Source: Curvularia sp. ZM96
Lineage: Eukaryota > Ascomycota > Dothideomycetes > Pleosporales > Pleosporaceae
Assembly (NCBI GenBank): GCA_022457065.1
Contig: JAJGBQ010000002.1
Span: 3,534,001-3,598,000 of the forward strand
Direction: 5' to 3'
DNA length: 64,000 bases
Shown: piece after piece, positions 19,950 to 31,818 of the stretch
How the letters are laid out: each line of letters begins with the position of its first letter
Numbering within the stretch: position 1 is the stretch's first letter
Position numbers and translations under genes: made by a program
Notes under the pieces: generated by a model
The model's input: the letters and a program-made list of their open reading frames with translations, nothing else
Told to the model about the DNA's origin: nothing
Databases searched by the model: none

Positions 19950-22011
19950 ATGGCTCCCAACAAGATCATCATCGACACGGACCCTGTACGTTACCTGCGC
20001 CCTGTCGCCGCCCCCCAATTTGGTCCCTCTGTACACCTCTCTCTCTGTCTGTCTGCGTTTCGTGTGTGTGCGCGGGGAAAGCCAGATTTTCTGACATAAT
20101 GCGGGGTACTTAACAAACCCGAGGTTATTGAACAGAGAGAGAGAGAGAGAGAGAGAGAGCAAACAGAATTGTTCGAAGTAATAGTTACACAAAGAAAAGA
20201 AAAGAAAGGGTTACGCTAACATGGCTTGATAACCCACACATTAGGGCGTTGACGATGTTCTCGCCATGCTGCTTGCCTTTTCGGCAAAAGCAGACGAACT
20301 CGATATTTTGATGCTGTCGCTGACGTTTGGCAATGTCGAGGTGCAGAAGTATGTTTTTTTCCACAGCTCTACCTAGTACCTTTTCTTTGATGGTTTTTTT
20401 TTTGCGGGGAGAGAAAGTTCGAATGCTGATATAGACGTGTCTACAAAAGTTGCCTGAGAAATGTGGTTACGCTGTTCCAACAGATTGAGAAAGAGAGGGT
20501 GTGGCGCAAGGAGCATGGCAGGCCAGAAGGGTTCGAGACGCTGAGTCAGAGGAAACCGATTGGTGAGTTTTGGACGGTTTGGTGCGTGGATGAATGGGAA
20601 AGAGGTGTGCTAATGAATTCTTTTCTGGGATAGTTGCTGTAGGAGCTTCGGAGCCCTTGGCTGAGCATATGATGGTGGCGGATTTCTTTCGTAAGTTTGG
20701 AAGGATTCAAAGTGTGGAAAGAGAAGCTGATGAGTATTTGGACAGATGGGATTGATGGTCTTGGAGGAATACATCATAGCGTGAGTTGTTTTATTTCCAT
20801 CTTTTCTCCAATCGCTTGAATGCTGACAGACCACTAGCACCCCCATCTCTCGCCTGCAGAGACATGGAAGACGCTGTTCAAGCCCACGCCAGAGAACCTT
20901 TCACCAGAGGCAGCGGCAGAGCTGCAAAAAGTAAAGGATCAACACTGCCTGTTTACGCCATCGCTCAAACCAGCGCCTGAGGTTATGCTGGACTTGCTGA
21001 GAGAGAACGAGCCAGATACGATTACGATCGTGGCCGTGGGGCCATTGACCAACCTTGCTATTGCTGCGGCACAGGACCCAGAGACGTTTCTCAGAGTCAA
21101 AGAAGTCGTCGTCATGGGCGGTGCGATTGATGCACCTGGCAATGTACGACACCCTCTTTCTTTCTCCTCCAATTTTTTTCATTCATCACTGCGCCATGTA
21201 ATGGCTCTGAAGCTCTTGGTAGCGACCGCCGCCTCCTCTGCACCTCATATATTCTCCCGCCACCCTATCCATTCCCGTCCCTCCATTCAACTTGATCAAG
21301 CAACCAAATACTCCCTTGCGTCTCTCACTAAATCTACGAAACCAGATGACCCCCGGTGCGGAATTCAACACGTACGCCGACTCAGTAGCCAGCGCGCGTG
21401 TCTTTGCCCTGACATCGCAAAACCCACACTTGACGATGCCCCCCACACTTTCCAACAGCCAGAAGCAAGCCAAACTCTCTCCTTACCCAGCCAAACTGAG
21501 CAAGCGTTTGACACTCAAGCTCTTTCCCCTGGACACCACCGAACAGCATCTTCTCCCTAAGACCATGTACGAGGACTACATTTCGCGCACTGGCATCAAG
21601 GGAAGCCCTCTCGCCGAATGGACCCACCTCTTCCTCTCCTCTACGTTTGCTAAAAACGCCTCGTTGAACCCCAAGCACCAAGATGCTTCCAAGCAGGGTC
21701 TCCAGCTGCACGACCCCCTGACGATATGGTATGCGCTCTCTGCGTCCAACACGGCGTGGAAGTTCAAGGAAGAGGATGTCAGAGTGGAGACGAGCGGGCA
21801 GTGGACGCGGGGCTGTACGATTGTGGATCGGAGGGGCCGCCCGGTAACCGAGGGCCAGGCGGATTTGAGCGAAGAGGTAGTAGGGGATGCGGGGGGTTGG
21901 TGTGACTCGAGGAGGGGGAATCGCGTCGCGTGGTGTACGAAGAGTCCCGGCGAGGCCAAGTTTGCGAGAGTGATGCTGCACCGGGTTTGGGGGGATGGGG
22001 AGCAGTGGTGA
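19950..22011 (+). CDS. Inosine-uridine preferring nucleoside hydrolase family protein
   Basis: Family enzymes hydrolyse the N-glycosidic bond of ribonucleosides in nucleoside salvage. Seven exons are read: 19950-19985, 20245-20348, 20450-20562, 20634-20690, 20746-20780, 20838-21143 and 21346-22011, giving ~438 aa. The first exon codes for only 12 residues, and the join creates the metal-binding DTDPGVDD motif (residues ~9-16). Other family blocks are NCLRNVVTLF, GLGGIHHSHPHLSP, TIVAVGPLTNLA, VVMGGAI and PGAEFNTYAD. For exon 3 there are two in-phase acceptors 15 bases apart (exon starting 20435 or 20450); 20450 gives the family-like NCLRN. The C-terminal ~150 residues extend past the conserved core. 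The protein has no signal peptide. Substrate specificity cannot be read from the sequence. Confidence 0.9.
20135..20160 (+). repeat. (GA)n microsatellite in intron 1 of the nucleoside hydrolase
   Basis: About 13 uninterrupted AG/GA dinucleotide units lie within the unusually long 259-base first intron. It is probably variable in length between strains. Confidence 0.9.
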
Positions 22012-23582
22012 ATCACGGAATGTATTGACGGATAGATATTGCTCGAGTGGTTTGCATACATAGAGCGTGGGGGGGGGGGTTTCCATATCTACAAAGACTC
22101 GTTGTCAGAACTAGACAAAGGACGAGTAGTAAGTACTTGGCCAGCTACGACCGCTTCCTTGAATTCTTCGCATAGCTCCTATCTCAGCCTCAAGCCAACA
22201 TCACCACACATCATTCCCGGCGCTTCCTCCCTAAAAGACCAAACCCCATGGCAAAACCCTCCACCCACTCATCCTCTACCTCTCCTCATCTCGCCCCTAA
22301 CCCCCGTCACACAAACCACCACCACCACCGCCGCCATCACTCCCACCCCCCAAGCCACCGTCCCACAACATACCTCGCCAGCCTGGCTCTCCACTCGGAG
22401 AATATCCACCTTCCCGGAGCCCGCACACGCGCCCAGCCCAGCCCAGCCCAGCCCCCCGCTACCCCAGGGTAACAGTAACCCATCTTTTACCGTTTTCCTT
22501 TTCTCTCTCTCTTCCCCCCCTTTCCCCGGGATGGCTGGGTGACTGGCGTGTCAGACAGCTGTGTGTATTACCGGGCTGTACTACCCTTGTGGTCGTATAT
22601 ATGTACGTGCGTATATATGTCTTGGGGTGATGTGGTACTAGGACCAGGACTTAGACTAGCTTGCGGAGGGAGAGACTAGATGGTGTAGCATGGCGTGACA
22701 TGGGATGAGGTGAGGTGATACAAGAAGAAGAAGAAAGCAAGTCGTGCTTACGGTGTACAAAAGTCGGTATGGCTGCCGATTCGTCTGATGAGGAGGTTGT
22801 TGGAACGTGTTGAAGCATTCATTATTCTACTGAGTAGTTTGTGGAAAAGTAGGATCGAATAAAGCTATGACTATTAATTATGAAGATAAGATTGGTAAAT
22901 GTAGGGTTTCCTTTTTTTCTAGTGCATTTCTATAGAGAAAAGATTACATTGGTGCATCTAGTATAGTTGAGATGACATCGTCTTATTTTATGAAGGTCTA
23001 GAACAAGTCCATCTCAGCTCACTTCTCAGCCCACTTCTCAGCTCTGCATTAAAATCACCATGCGACCGACCAACCAAGACAGAATTTATCAATTGTAATG
23101 CAGTGTACGTGTAAAGCTCCGTGTCAAACGATTCGGCTACGACCCGTCATTCATGTCGTAAGCGGTGTTCGTGAAAACACTCCTTCATCAAGTGAGCAAG
23201 AGGAATACGGATTAGAGCAATGACCCTATGACGAGGGCATGCCAGAGAAAAGAAATAGAAACAGGACACGATCGAGCTGAACCGGGTATATCTTGTGATG
23301 CCTGCCCCAAAATGCTGTACATTCCACCAGCTCCGTGCGCGCGGTCGATGCAAAGAAAAAAAAAGTAAATGTGCATAGAAGAGGGTGGGCAATATTGGGA
23401 TTCGGAAATGTAATCATAAACGATAGCAAGCCGTGCTGTAGATAAAATGGCGGAAGAAAGCAACGCCCGCTTCAGAAATGCAACAATCAAAAAATCAAGT
23501 GTTCCAATTGGTAGCCCACCAGTGTGGACTGACGTAACCCCACGATTTTTTTTTTTTTTCTTCAGACTGTTCCAGATGGTCG
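22012..23582. other. Gap between nucleoside hydrolase and Zn2Cys6 gene; low complexity
   Basis: About 1.6 kb between two convergent genes, so mostly 3' flanks. It contains a G run (about 22069-22079), a C/A-rich tract with ACC repeats (about 22310-22345), a CCCAG repeat (about 22434-22455) and a T run of ~16 at about 23547-23560. No gene is supported. Confidence 0.5.
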
Positions 23583-25824
23583 TCATTGCGGAAAGACTCC
23601 GGGCTGATGGCTTCGCGAGGCAGTCCACGAAAACATGGCCATGTCACAAATGCGCGCAAGGACCTGCTGACTAGCAGCACGGCTTTCGTGACTGATAAAA
23701 GACATGGCGACCAGAAGCTTATTTAAGTCACTCTCCGGAGCCTGGTTCACAGGTGCTGGTAGGGCGTTGGGGAATCCGCCAATTCGACTGCCGTAATGGC
23801 GCGCAATGGCAATGGAATAGATTGCGTCTCGCACCTCGTGCATGCGCAGCACACCACGTATCACAGCAAGGGCGTTATCGGCAGCTCCGGGAGGCGCAGT
23901 GTCCGAGTCCGAGTATTGAACGAAATCGCCCAAGTGGATCCAAAAATCCACTTGCATCCTTGTTTCGTCGTCAAGGTTGGCAGGGTAGGTGAGCTGGCGC
24001 ATAGGGTTGGGTTCCAGGTTCTGGTTGGTCAGAAGCGCCTCGAGAATGTCGAAACGGGCTCGCGCTTCTCGTAACGAGAAATCTTCGGTCTCTGGAGCCG
24101 CACCATTGGCAGCTGGTGCAGAGTGTTTACAAGTGCCGAGCAAGTGCCACAGTAAACGAGCTTCTTGACTAAAGACGCCAGTCATATCGGTGTCAGATGC
24201 CTTGTACTTGATGGTCTCGGTAAAGTAGGCGGCCTCTTCGTGCAGCGATCGGTCACTGAAGACTCGGTTGAGCGCATTGTTGTCTGTAGAGAACCAGGTG
24301 GTTTCGAGGACAAGGTCCAATCCCTGGCAGTAGTCGTTGATGAAGATGCGACTGAACTCGTCGTCAATCTCACGTGGCACAGGCGAGGTGCGAGCGGGGA
24401 CCTCTGGCGGGCTGTGGTTACATATTCCGAAGATGTCGGCAATGTGCAGTCGCTTGCCTGAGGGGTGTGTCAGTGAGTCAATGTACATGACAGAACGAGT
24501 CTAGACCAACCTTTGATCGGCTCTGGCGGAGGCGCGTAGGCATTGGGGCCAGGAGGACCTCTCATAGCAGGGTCCATGGAGTGGGCGCCGTTGTAGTGTT
24601 GGCTCGACTGCAGCGCTGGATCTGCCTGGGCAAGCGCCGGGTCTATGGCGTGGAAACTGGCGGGCTGGTGTTCACCGCTCGTTGCGGGCGCAGCGCTTGC
24701 GTAGCCAGCGGAGGAAGCTGGAGCGTAGCCCTGAGGCACGGGGCTCTGGCTGTATGCTGAAGCCGGCGGGGCGGGCGGGGGAGGTGCGTTTGGTGCCTGC
24801 GAGGCGGGCGCAGCGTTGGGAGCTGGTTGTATCTGAGCTGGGCCAGACTGTTGCTTGAAGATGGGATCGTAGCCAAGACACTCGCGCTTGCTTTTCTGGC
24901 AGTTCCTACAGACCGGGTGGGCTTCGTCGCACTATTGGAGTCTTGATTAGCACATGGATCAATGTTTAATGTTGATGTTGCCGGTGGTGGGCTGCAGAAA
25001 AAAAAATGTCGCAATAAGCGCAAAGCTATTTCTCTCTCCGCGACGACACACAAAAATGTGGCAGTCGTACGGTGCAGGCTGATTTTTTTTTCTTGTGCAA
25101 AGTTTTGCGGAGATAGAATAAATGGCGGTCGCTATGCGACACGCGAGGTCGGGAATAGAGGAGTTTGGGTTTCTCGCTCGGTTAAGCAAGCGACAAGGCA
25201 ATAGCTCCTCTTCTGACCTCGCGTCGCGTCGACTACCGCGTACCATTGACGTCTGTTGTCACTCACCTTGATTCTTCGTTTGCGGCAGGTCAGACAACCT
25301 GTCTTTGTGCGGCGCTTGATTTCCTTCTTGTGGCGACCGCCCGAGAGGACTCGCTGGTCGCCCTGTGGTGGCAGCTGGTATCGCATGGCATTGAATTGCG
25401 GGCCCATGTTTGCCATCATGGGCTGGCCCGGTTGCGCATGGGCTGGGTGCGGATAGTACTGCGGCATACCGTGCTGGGGCGGAGGGAGCGGCGAGCCCAT
25501 GGGCTGCTGTGCTGGCTGGGGTTGCGCCTGCGGTTGCTGGCCGTCCTGCAGACGGATTGGCGGCAAGTTGAGCGGCGGCAGCGACATGTTGGAGCCCTGA
25601 GGCGAGCCGCGGTAGGCGTCGTTGGTCTGCTGGCCTTGAGGCGGGGGATAGGTGTAGGTAGGCTGCATCGAGGGGGACGGGTAGGAATGGGGGGAAGGAT
25701 AGGCGACCGTCTGTTGTCGCGACTGCTGCTGCACGTTGGGGTCGGCCATACTTTGGTGTGAAAAGTGCGATGACGCGGGCGAGTATGGCGCAGAATGGAC
25801 TTTGTTGGAAAAGTCGTGCGACAT
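23583..25824 (-). CDS. Zn2Cys6 (C6) fungal transcription factor
   Basis: The product is 617 aa from three exons: 25824-25267, 24931-24511 and 24457-23583. Intron 1 (335 bases) has donor AAG|GTGAGT and acceptor AATAG; intron 2 (53 bases) has donor GTTGGT and acceptor CTCAG. Splicing completes the binuclear zinc cluster C177-x2-C180-x6-C187-x6-C194-x2-C197-x6-C204, with intron 1 lying exactly before C187. A basic stretch KKEIKRRTKTG precedes it. Residues 1-165 are Gln/Pro/Ser-rich, and ~210-330 are Ala/Pro-rich, like activation regions. The C-terminal half contains the fungal TF middle region, including NDYCQGLDLVLETTWF. It should bind DNA in the nucleus, but the target pathway is not evident. 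The gene has a very long upstream non-coding stretch. Confidence 0.92.
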
Positions 25825-28800
25825 GGGCTAGCAGCAATGGAAACAAGGCCGCCGAGGCGCAACAGACGGAGAGACAGACAGTTGCACGCAGGGCACACGT
25901 CGGTCGGTCTGGCAGGTGAGTTGGAGAGCACGGCGGCGCTAGAAAGCTTGAGGCAGACGCAAGATGGAAGAGAGGGACTGGGACGGCAAGCCTGGCAAGG
26001 AACTAGGATTAGCTGAGTTGGCGAGGGCGTTTTGACCCGCTGGCAGGGGCCTGGCCGCTCGGTTCGAGGGCGGCGGGCTGGCGCAGAGGACGACTGGCTT
26101 GGGCAGGACGAGTGCGGCATAGATTAACGCGTTGGCGAGTGACTGTGCAGGCATGCAGCGCAGCCAGGGCAGGGCTAGGGTGCCGACTAGGCGTCTCTCG
26201 GGCAAAGCAGCGTCGCGCAGGCCAGCAGTGCTCTCGTCCACGGAGGCCGCCCAGCGCGGGCTAACCGGGATTAGAAGGTAACTGAGGGCGGCGCAGGTGG
26301 CAGCGGCGAGCCCTGGAAGCGGATGGGCTGGGACTGGGACTGGCAATGGGAACGGGGACTCTGGACTTACAAGCGAAGCGAGTTTCTCGCTTGAGCGGAA
26401 GGTAGCGAGCAGGGTACGGCGCTGCTCGACTAGTCGTCGGCTACGTCTCGCGTGGGCTGCTGAGACTGCTGGCAGGCAATCGGCAGCTGCAAGACCAGCA
26501 GCAAGCACCGCAGCTAGGCTGGATGGCGAGGGCGCGGGCGACAGAGGGCCGCGCCAATGGCCGGGAAATAATCGTGAGTGGGCAAATGAGCAGCAGGTGG
26601 AGCAGTGCAGCCTCGACACCGCTCTCGCAAAAAATAAAAACACAGGCGGCCGCGCGCTAGCCGCCTTGGGGCGCGTCACGTGGCGGCTCCCGACGCAGCC
26701 TGTCCCACCGGCAGCCGCCCGCCTTGCTGCGCCTTTCTTTGATTGAGCCTGATTGTCTGTCTGCCTGGCTGTGTGCAGTCGTCGTTGCAGCTGTCTGCCT
26801 GGATCGCGGCGCGGCCGAAGCGAGGGCGCGAGGGCGCGAGCGAACGAGGGCGGGCGGCATCTCTTCTCGAACACCTGCCCCCCTGCCGCTGCGACCGTCG
26901 CTTCCAGCTTCCGGCCCGCCTCGTCTAGGCAGGCCGACGACATGTGCAGCACCGTGGCTTGCTCATGCGCCAGGACGGCCCCCTGTCCGCCCTCTGTGTA
27001 CATGCACTACATACAATGGCAATAACGCTGACAGCCACGAGCACTAGATGCTCTGCATCCATCCACCCTTTCCACGACATGACGTAGCGGCGGGTGTGCT
27101 GGCTCGGGCTGGCTTTTCCCTTGCCGTCGGAACTGGTGCGCTGCATGCCCGGGCCGCCTTCCCTTCTGAGTGGCGCTCCGTCGCTCCTGCCCAGGCCTGC
27201 GCAGAGGGAAGGAGGACCCTCAGTGCCAATTTCCCTCGACATTTACCCGCAACGTCGCAACACCACCACCACCACCCCGGCAGCAGCCACCCGCCACCCA
27301 CCGAATTCATGTATCAGTATCTCACAATCCGTCCTGTTCCCATTCTGCCCACCGGAAAATCAACGTCAGTCCCATGCCACGGCCCATCCGCGGGTAAATC
27401 ACCACTCTGGCCCATTGGGGGCCGAGTCGTGGCCTAACCCCAGAGGGGGGTGTGACCAACCTGTAGCTGCTGCATCGACCGGCAACCTTTTGTCCTGCCA
27501 CCTACACGTGTCAGAAAATCTACTGGATATGCTGCCGCCCCCCAGCACCTCCAAAAACACTGCATGGCTGCCCTCTGTAACACGGCCAGAGGCTGCACTG
27601 CATTGCCCACTGCACCCGTCCTGTTACACACGACAGAGACCCTGCCTGGGGCCTTAGGGCTGACAATGCGTGCACGCAAACGGCTACCCTAAATTGTGTG
27701 AACCCCGGTGCGACCAGGAAGAGAGAAAATCTGGTTGCAGCCGTAACCCTCCCTCGTCCGCAGTTCCCGACGGAAGCCGTAAAAAGCGCATTGCATGGAT
27801 TAGGCCATCGTCATCGTCATCATGGCGCTGTTCGCAATCAATCAAAAGTGCCTGATACGAAGCGCAGGCAACGGGGGACAAGTCAGTCGAACAACTAACC
27901 TCGATCTCGTTTATCGCACTATAGCCAAAGCGAGGCCAGGGATACCCCTAGCACCAAATGCAAAAGCATCGAACGTTTCTCGAACAAAGTTGTGCGCCAA
28001 CCGAGCCCGACCTTTGCGCATCATCCTTCCGCCCCGCGCGCTTGTCCTGCCATGAACCGCTGACGAACGACTCAGCTCCCAAGCTCTCGCTCGGCACCAG
28101 GCAGGTGGTTTTCTCGCTTTGAACCTCCCAACCACACTAGCACACACTGCATCACTCGTGCATACTTACCTACATACATACATAGACAGCATATGCGCGC
28201 TACATTAGCCGCTCCGGTTTTAGCTGCCCTTGACAATTCAATCCCGACGTGTGCCAAGTGTGGACAGGAATACGAACGAATACCTGTCATTCTGTCATGT
28301 CCCTGGTCTGCACTGAGCACATTCCCCTATGTAGATAAGCTATTTCAGTAACATGGGATTCCTGCTCAATACCCGTTCGCTTGACGCGGAAGCAAGCTTG
28401 CTGCACTCCGTAGGGCTCCTCACACACACTCCTGCCCAACTCCAATCTCAGACACACGCACACACATCCATCCCTCAGCCCATACAGTCTCTCTAGGTAT
28501 ATCATGTTGGTATTGCTCAAACCTCCGTGGTTGTTATACAAAGTGTGCCCCGTCGTCCCAGACACACTAACACACTCCACCATGACGCCAGGTATAAAGG
28601 AAACAATACCACTCATTCTTTCAAAAAGACTCTTAGCGGGTTTTCTAACCCTTTAAGTCTCCAACGAAGAAAAAAGAAGAACACACGTTCCAGCGACTCG
28701 GAGCTTTGGCATGCCCATCTCTCTCTTTCTCTCTATGTCTCGATAATCATCATACCGAAAAGGCTCGCCACAAAAAAAAAGTGAAAATAAAATACAACCC

Positions 28801-28880
28801 CCATTATACCTTACCGTACCATGGTCGTCGCTAAAGGCAAGTTTTCTCCAGCCCAAAACGCCTAGACACCCCAACGCACA
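25825..28880. promoter_or_regulatory. ~3 kb GC-rich non-coding region upstream of the Zn2Cys6 gene
   Basis: The gene on its right (SFH1) ends at 28881 on the same strand, so this whole stretch is promoter and probable long leader of the Zn2Cys6 gene plus the SFH1 3' flank. Bases about 25830-27000 are GC-rich with Ala/Arg/Pro-type spurious frames on both strands. From about 27240 it has CACCAC repeats, then mixed sequence, and near 28675-28800 short A-rich runs. Long leaders of this sort are common for fungal regulators. No coding exon could be joined to the ATG at 25824. Confidence 0.5.
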
Positions 28881-30785
28881 TTACCGTTGCGGCCGATATT
28901 GCGCTACTTCATGCGTTGGTCTTTCGTGGTAAAAGAGGTTTTCCGACCACGGCGGCAGCTTCTTGTCGCGCTCGTACAGGTAGCCGCAGTTGTTGCACAG
29001 GCTGCGCGGTCCCTTGGGTCCGTCGCGAACCGCCCATACCGCAGTGCCCCAGACCCAGCAGTGTGAGCATCGCCACGTTTGCCTCTCCCTGTAGTCGTGT
29101 ACGTCAGTTACATGAAGCTTCTTCTTCTTCTCGTTCGCGACAAATACGTACCCTTCTTGTAGCCCGCCGTCCTGCCCACCGTAGCCGCCTCCACCAGCCC
29201 CAGGTGTGCTGCGCCCGACGGGGCTCAAACTCCTAAACCTCCGCTTCTTCTTGCTGCGCTCTCCACGGCCCATGTTTTCTTGTCCCTCAATGTTGTTGAA
29301 GAACTCGTTGGCCGGGGTACCCGTCATGTTGGATGTCGACGAGAAGCGCGCCGTTTCTCGCCGTAACCTGCGGATCTGCCGTTCGCGATCTCCTTCCCGC
29401 TTTTCGATTTCCTCGGGCGACAGGATCTCAACCTTGGGCTCCCACTCGTCACACAGGTGCTCTTGGTCATATCGCCATCCCGCCCCAATGCTTGGCTCCA
29501 CGGCGTCATTGTCAATCTCGCCGTCCCCCACCAGTCCCCCGTTCTCACAAGCCTCCTTTTTGAGCCGCAGTACCGCTTCGTAGATGCTGTGCGTCATGGC
29601 ATTCACCCACTCTCCTGACAGTCCGAGATCGGCGCATGTCGTCTTGGCAAACATTTCCGCAAAACCTGGGGGATGTAGCAGTGACCACTCAAACTTGTCC
29701 GTGTATAGTCGGTTCATGAGGTTGATGTTTAGCGTGACAATGCATCGGTACGTGTCATCTGGGTTGTGAAGTTCCTCCGAAGGCAGCGCAGTGGCTTTCG
29801 CGCTGATGCCGTTCGGTATCGCTGCTGGTGTCTGCGTGCCTTCTGCTTGAGATGCGCCATTTGTCCTAGGAGTCGATGTGCCATTCGTTGCTGGAACTAC
29901 AGGAGTAGAGGTACCTTCGCGAGATGGTGCCAGTAGTCCCGGTTTGGTGCTTGTTCCTTGTATAGCCGGCGAATTTGTCGAGTGGAACAGAGGATGAAGC
30001 GCAACACCAGCATACTCTTCCAATTGCTGCCGGATCTGGTTCGCAATCTGAGAAATGATATACGGTTTCCGGTCATTGGGAAGATCCAGCTCATCTACAA
30101 ACTGCTTTGCGAATTGGTCGGGTGTTGTCAGAGCCTCGTGCAGGTTCCACAGAAACGAATCCTTGAGTCTGTATGCAGGAGTGACGTCGGGCTGCTTGTA
30201 CGCCGGCAGGTTCTCGTTGATACCGAACTCGCGGGCGTTGGAAGGCGTGGGGAGAGGCGCATCGGGCCGGAATGCCTGAATGTCCATATCTATGCGGATG
30301 GGAATTAATGTCACTGGCAACACAGACTGTGTCTGCACCTGCTTCTCTGTCCTGCAACTTGTCAGTCTTCCACCAAATTTCTGTACCACCCATGGCCGAT
30401 CCCAGCCTGATGCGACTCACAATGTGCGCTTTGGTCTGCCCATCCAGTCTCGCCATATTCCTTGCAGTTCGATTGGCGCCGTGAGTTCCTCGCCCAGAGC
30501 CGCGATTTGCGCAGAGTGGTCGGCGTTCAACGGATCTGCCTTCTGCACACTGCGTAGACCAGTTGCTCTTCGCGGGCGGTCGCTATCCTCAAAGTCGTCG
30601 TCATCGTAGGCATCCTCCGCGTAACTCAGGACGGCAGTTCCACGTTTCGTCACGCGCGGCGTAGGAAGCGTATTCGAGGGTGGGACAATGGGCGATATGA
30701 GCGAGTTTCCATGGCTGCGCAGGCGTGGCGCATAACTTGACATGAAGGCCTGGGGCGGCGCCGTCTTTCCCGTACTCGTGAACAT
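28881..30785 (-). CDS. sfh1: RSC/SWI-SNF chromatin remodelling subunit Sfh1 (Snf5 family)
   Basis: Sfh1/Snf5/SMARCB1 is a core subunit of ATP-dependent nucleosome remodellers in the nucleus. Two exons, 30785-30421 and 30351-28881, are split by a 69-base intron (donor ACATT|GTGAGT, acceptor TTGCAG), giving 611 aa. The SNF5 domain includes LPVTLIPIRIDMDI, FLWNLHEALTTPDQFA and the second repeat IVTLNINLMNRLYTDKFEW with a following FAKTTCADLGL. At residues 550-577 there is CSHC-x20-CNNC, a GATA-like zinc finger (CX2C-X20-CX2C) followed by YLYERDKKLPPW. Filamentous fungal homologues carry this finger while yeast Sfh1 does not. The N-terminus MFTSTGKTAPPQAFMSSYAPR is typical of this subgroup. The linker between SNF5 repeats (~160-260) is Thr/Pro-rich. 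Confidence 0.94.
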
Positions 30786-31818
30786 GGCTGTGGTGGATAC
30801 GCGCGATGGGGTCGTGGATAGGCAATGTGAAGCTCAGCAGAGCTCGCGAACACCGGACGCGTCGCAACTTTTGGAGCGGGTACAATCTGCGCACGAAGCA
30901 GCGCAAGATATCTCGGTCTGATTTTGGAGCACGACCCTCATCCGCTATGCTCGATTGTGCAAATCCGTTCGAATTGTGAATCCTTTTGCGCGTCCCTGGC
31001 AGGCGTTGGGATGCTTTCGCGATTGCGCTGCACCTAGCTTTGCCAAGGTACGCTAGTCCTGTTTTGATTTAATGCCTGCTCCCTTTCACCTCACTTTACA
31101 ACGACAATCGGCGCTTTCATCTTTTGCGTCAGATGGACTATCGATGCTCGTATCTGCTCGGAGAACCGGGTATAGTAGCTTTGGACTGAGTCTTCATATC
31201 GACTGTCAAACTCACAGCGCTCTTTTTGAGAAATATTTGAACCAGGAAACTCTAGGAGACCCTTGAGACTCGCACGAGTGACAACTCCAGAGATGGAGTA
31301 CCAAAGCGCTCCAGTCTTCTCTTCCATTGTTTCTTACGCAGCTTCTGTCTTAGTCTACATCTCTAGGTCTTCGACGATGTCATCATATCCCACTGTTTCT
31401 TAGACATTTTCTTACGACGCGCACCACGAGTGGTTTCAAACAACCAGACAGCGCAGAGGCCGACTGGTTTCTCTGGCTCCTAGATGAAAGATGAAGTTTT
31501 TACCATCGTTCCAGATTTTGATGTCATTCGCTGTAGACTGCTAACTCTGTCGTCATTCCCCATTCACTTTCATCTTCACAACCAACGACCCTTGACTTGT
31601 CTCATTGTGAAGCCATTGTAAGGTCACACAATACAACAGCTATTGTATAGTGACTCTACAACTTCCTCCCCACCCTCAACTCCAGTCACTACTTAAAAAC
31701 TATTACTGTCCTTCCTCTCCCAAGCAGATCGAACCAACAGATCATCACACCTATTTATCAAACACTTTCCAAAGACTCATTCCAACAAATCGAATTCCCA
31801 GCTGGCCTAGGAATCAAC
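30786..31818. promoter_or_regulatory. Divergent intergenic region between sfh1 and the LPMO gene
   Basis: About 1 kb holding two promoters in opposite directions. The final ~150 bases before the ATG at 31819 are CA/CT-rich and look like a strong fungal leader. No coding exon was found. Confidence 0.5.

Noticed and set aside
21382..22086. 234-codon antisense frame
   Set aside because: Complement of the last nucleoside hydrolase exon.
22240..22470. C/A-rich repeats as a possible array
   Set aside because: No regular repeat-spacer pattern; simple low complexity, not CRISPR or satellite DNA.
25939..27003. 354-codon minus-strand frame in the GC-rich upstream region
   Set aside because: Composition is Ala/Arg/Pro/Ser-rich typical of GC-rich non-coding DNA, with no domain, and several other frames of similar quality overlap it.
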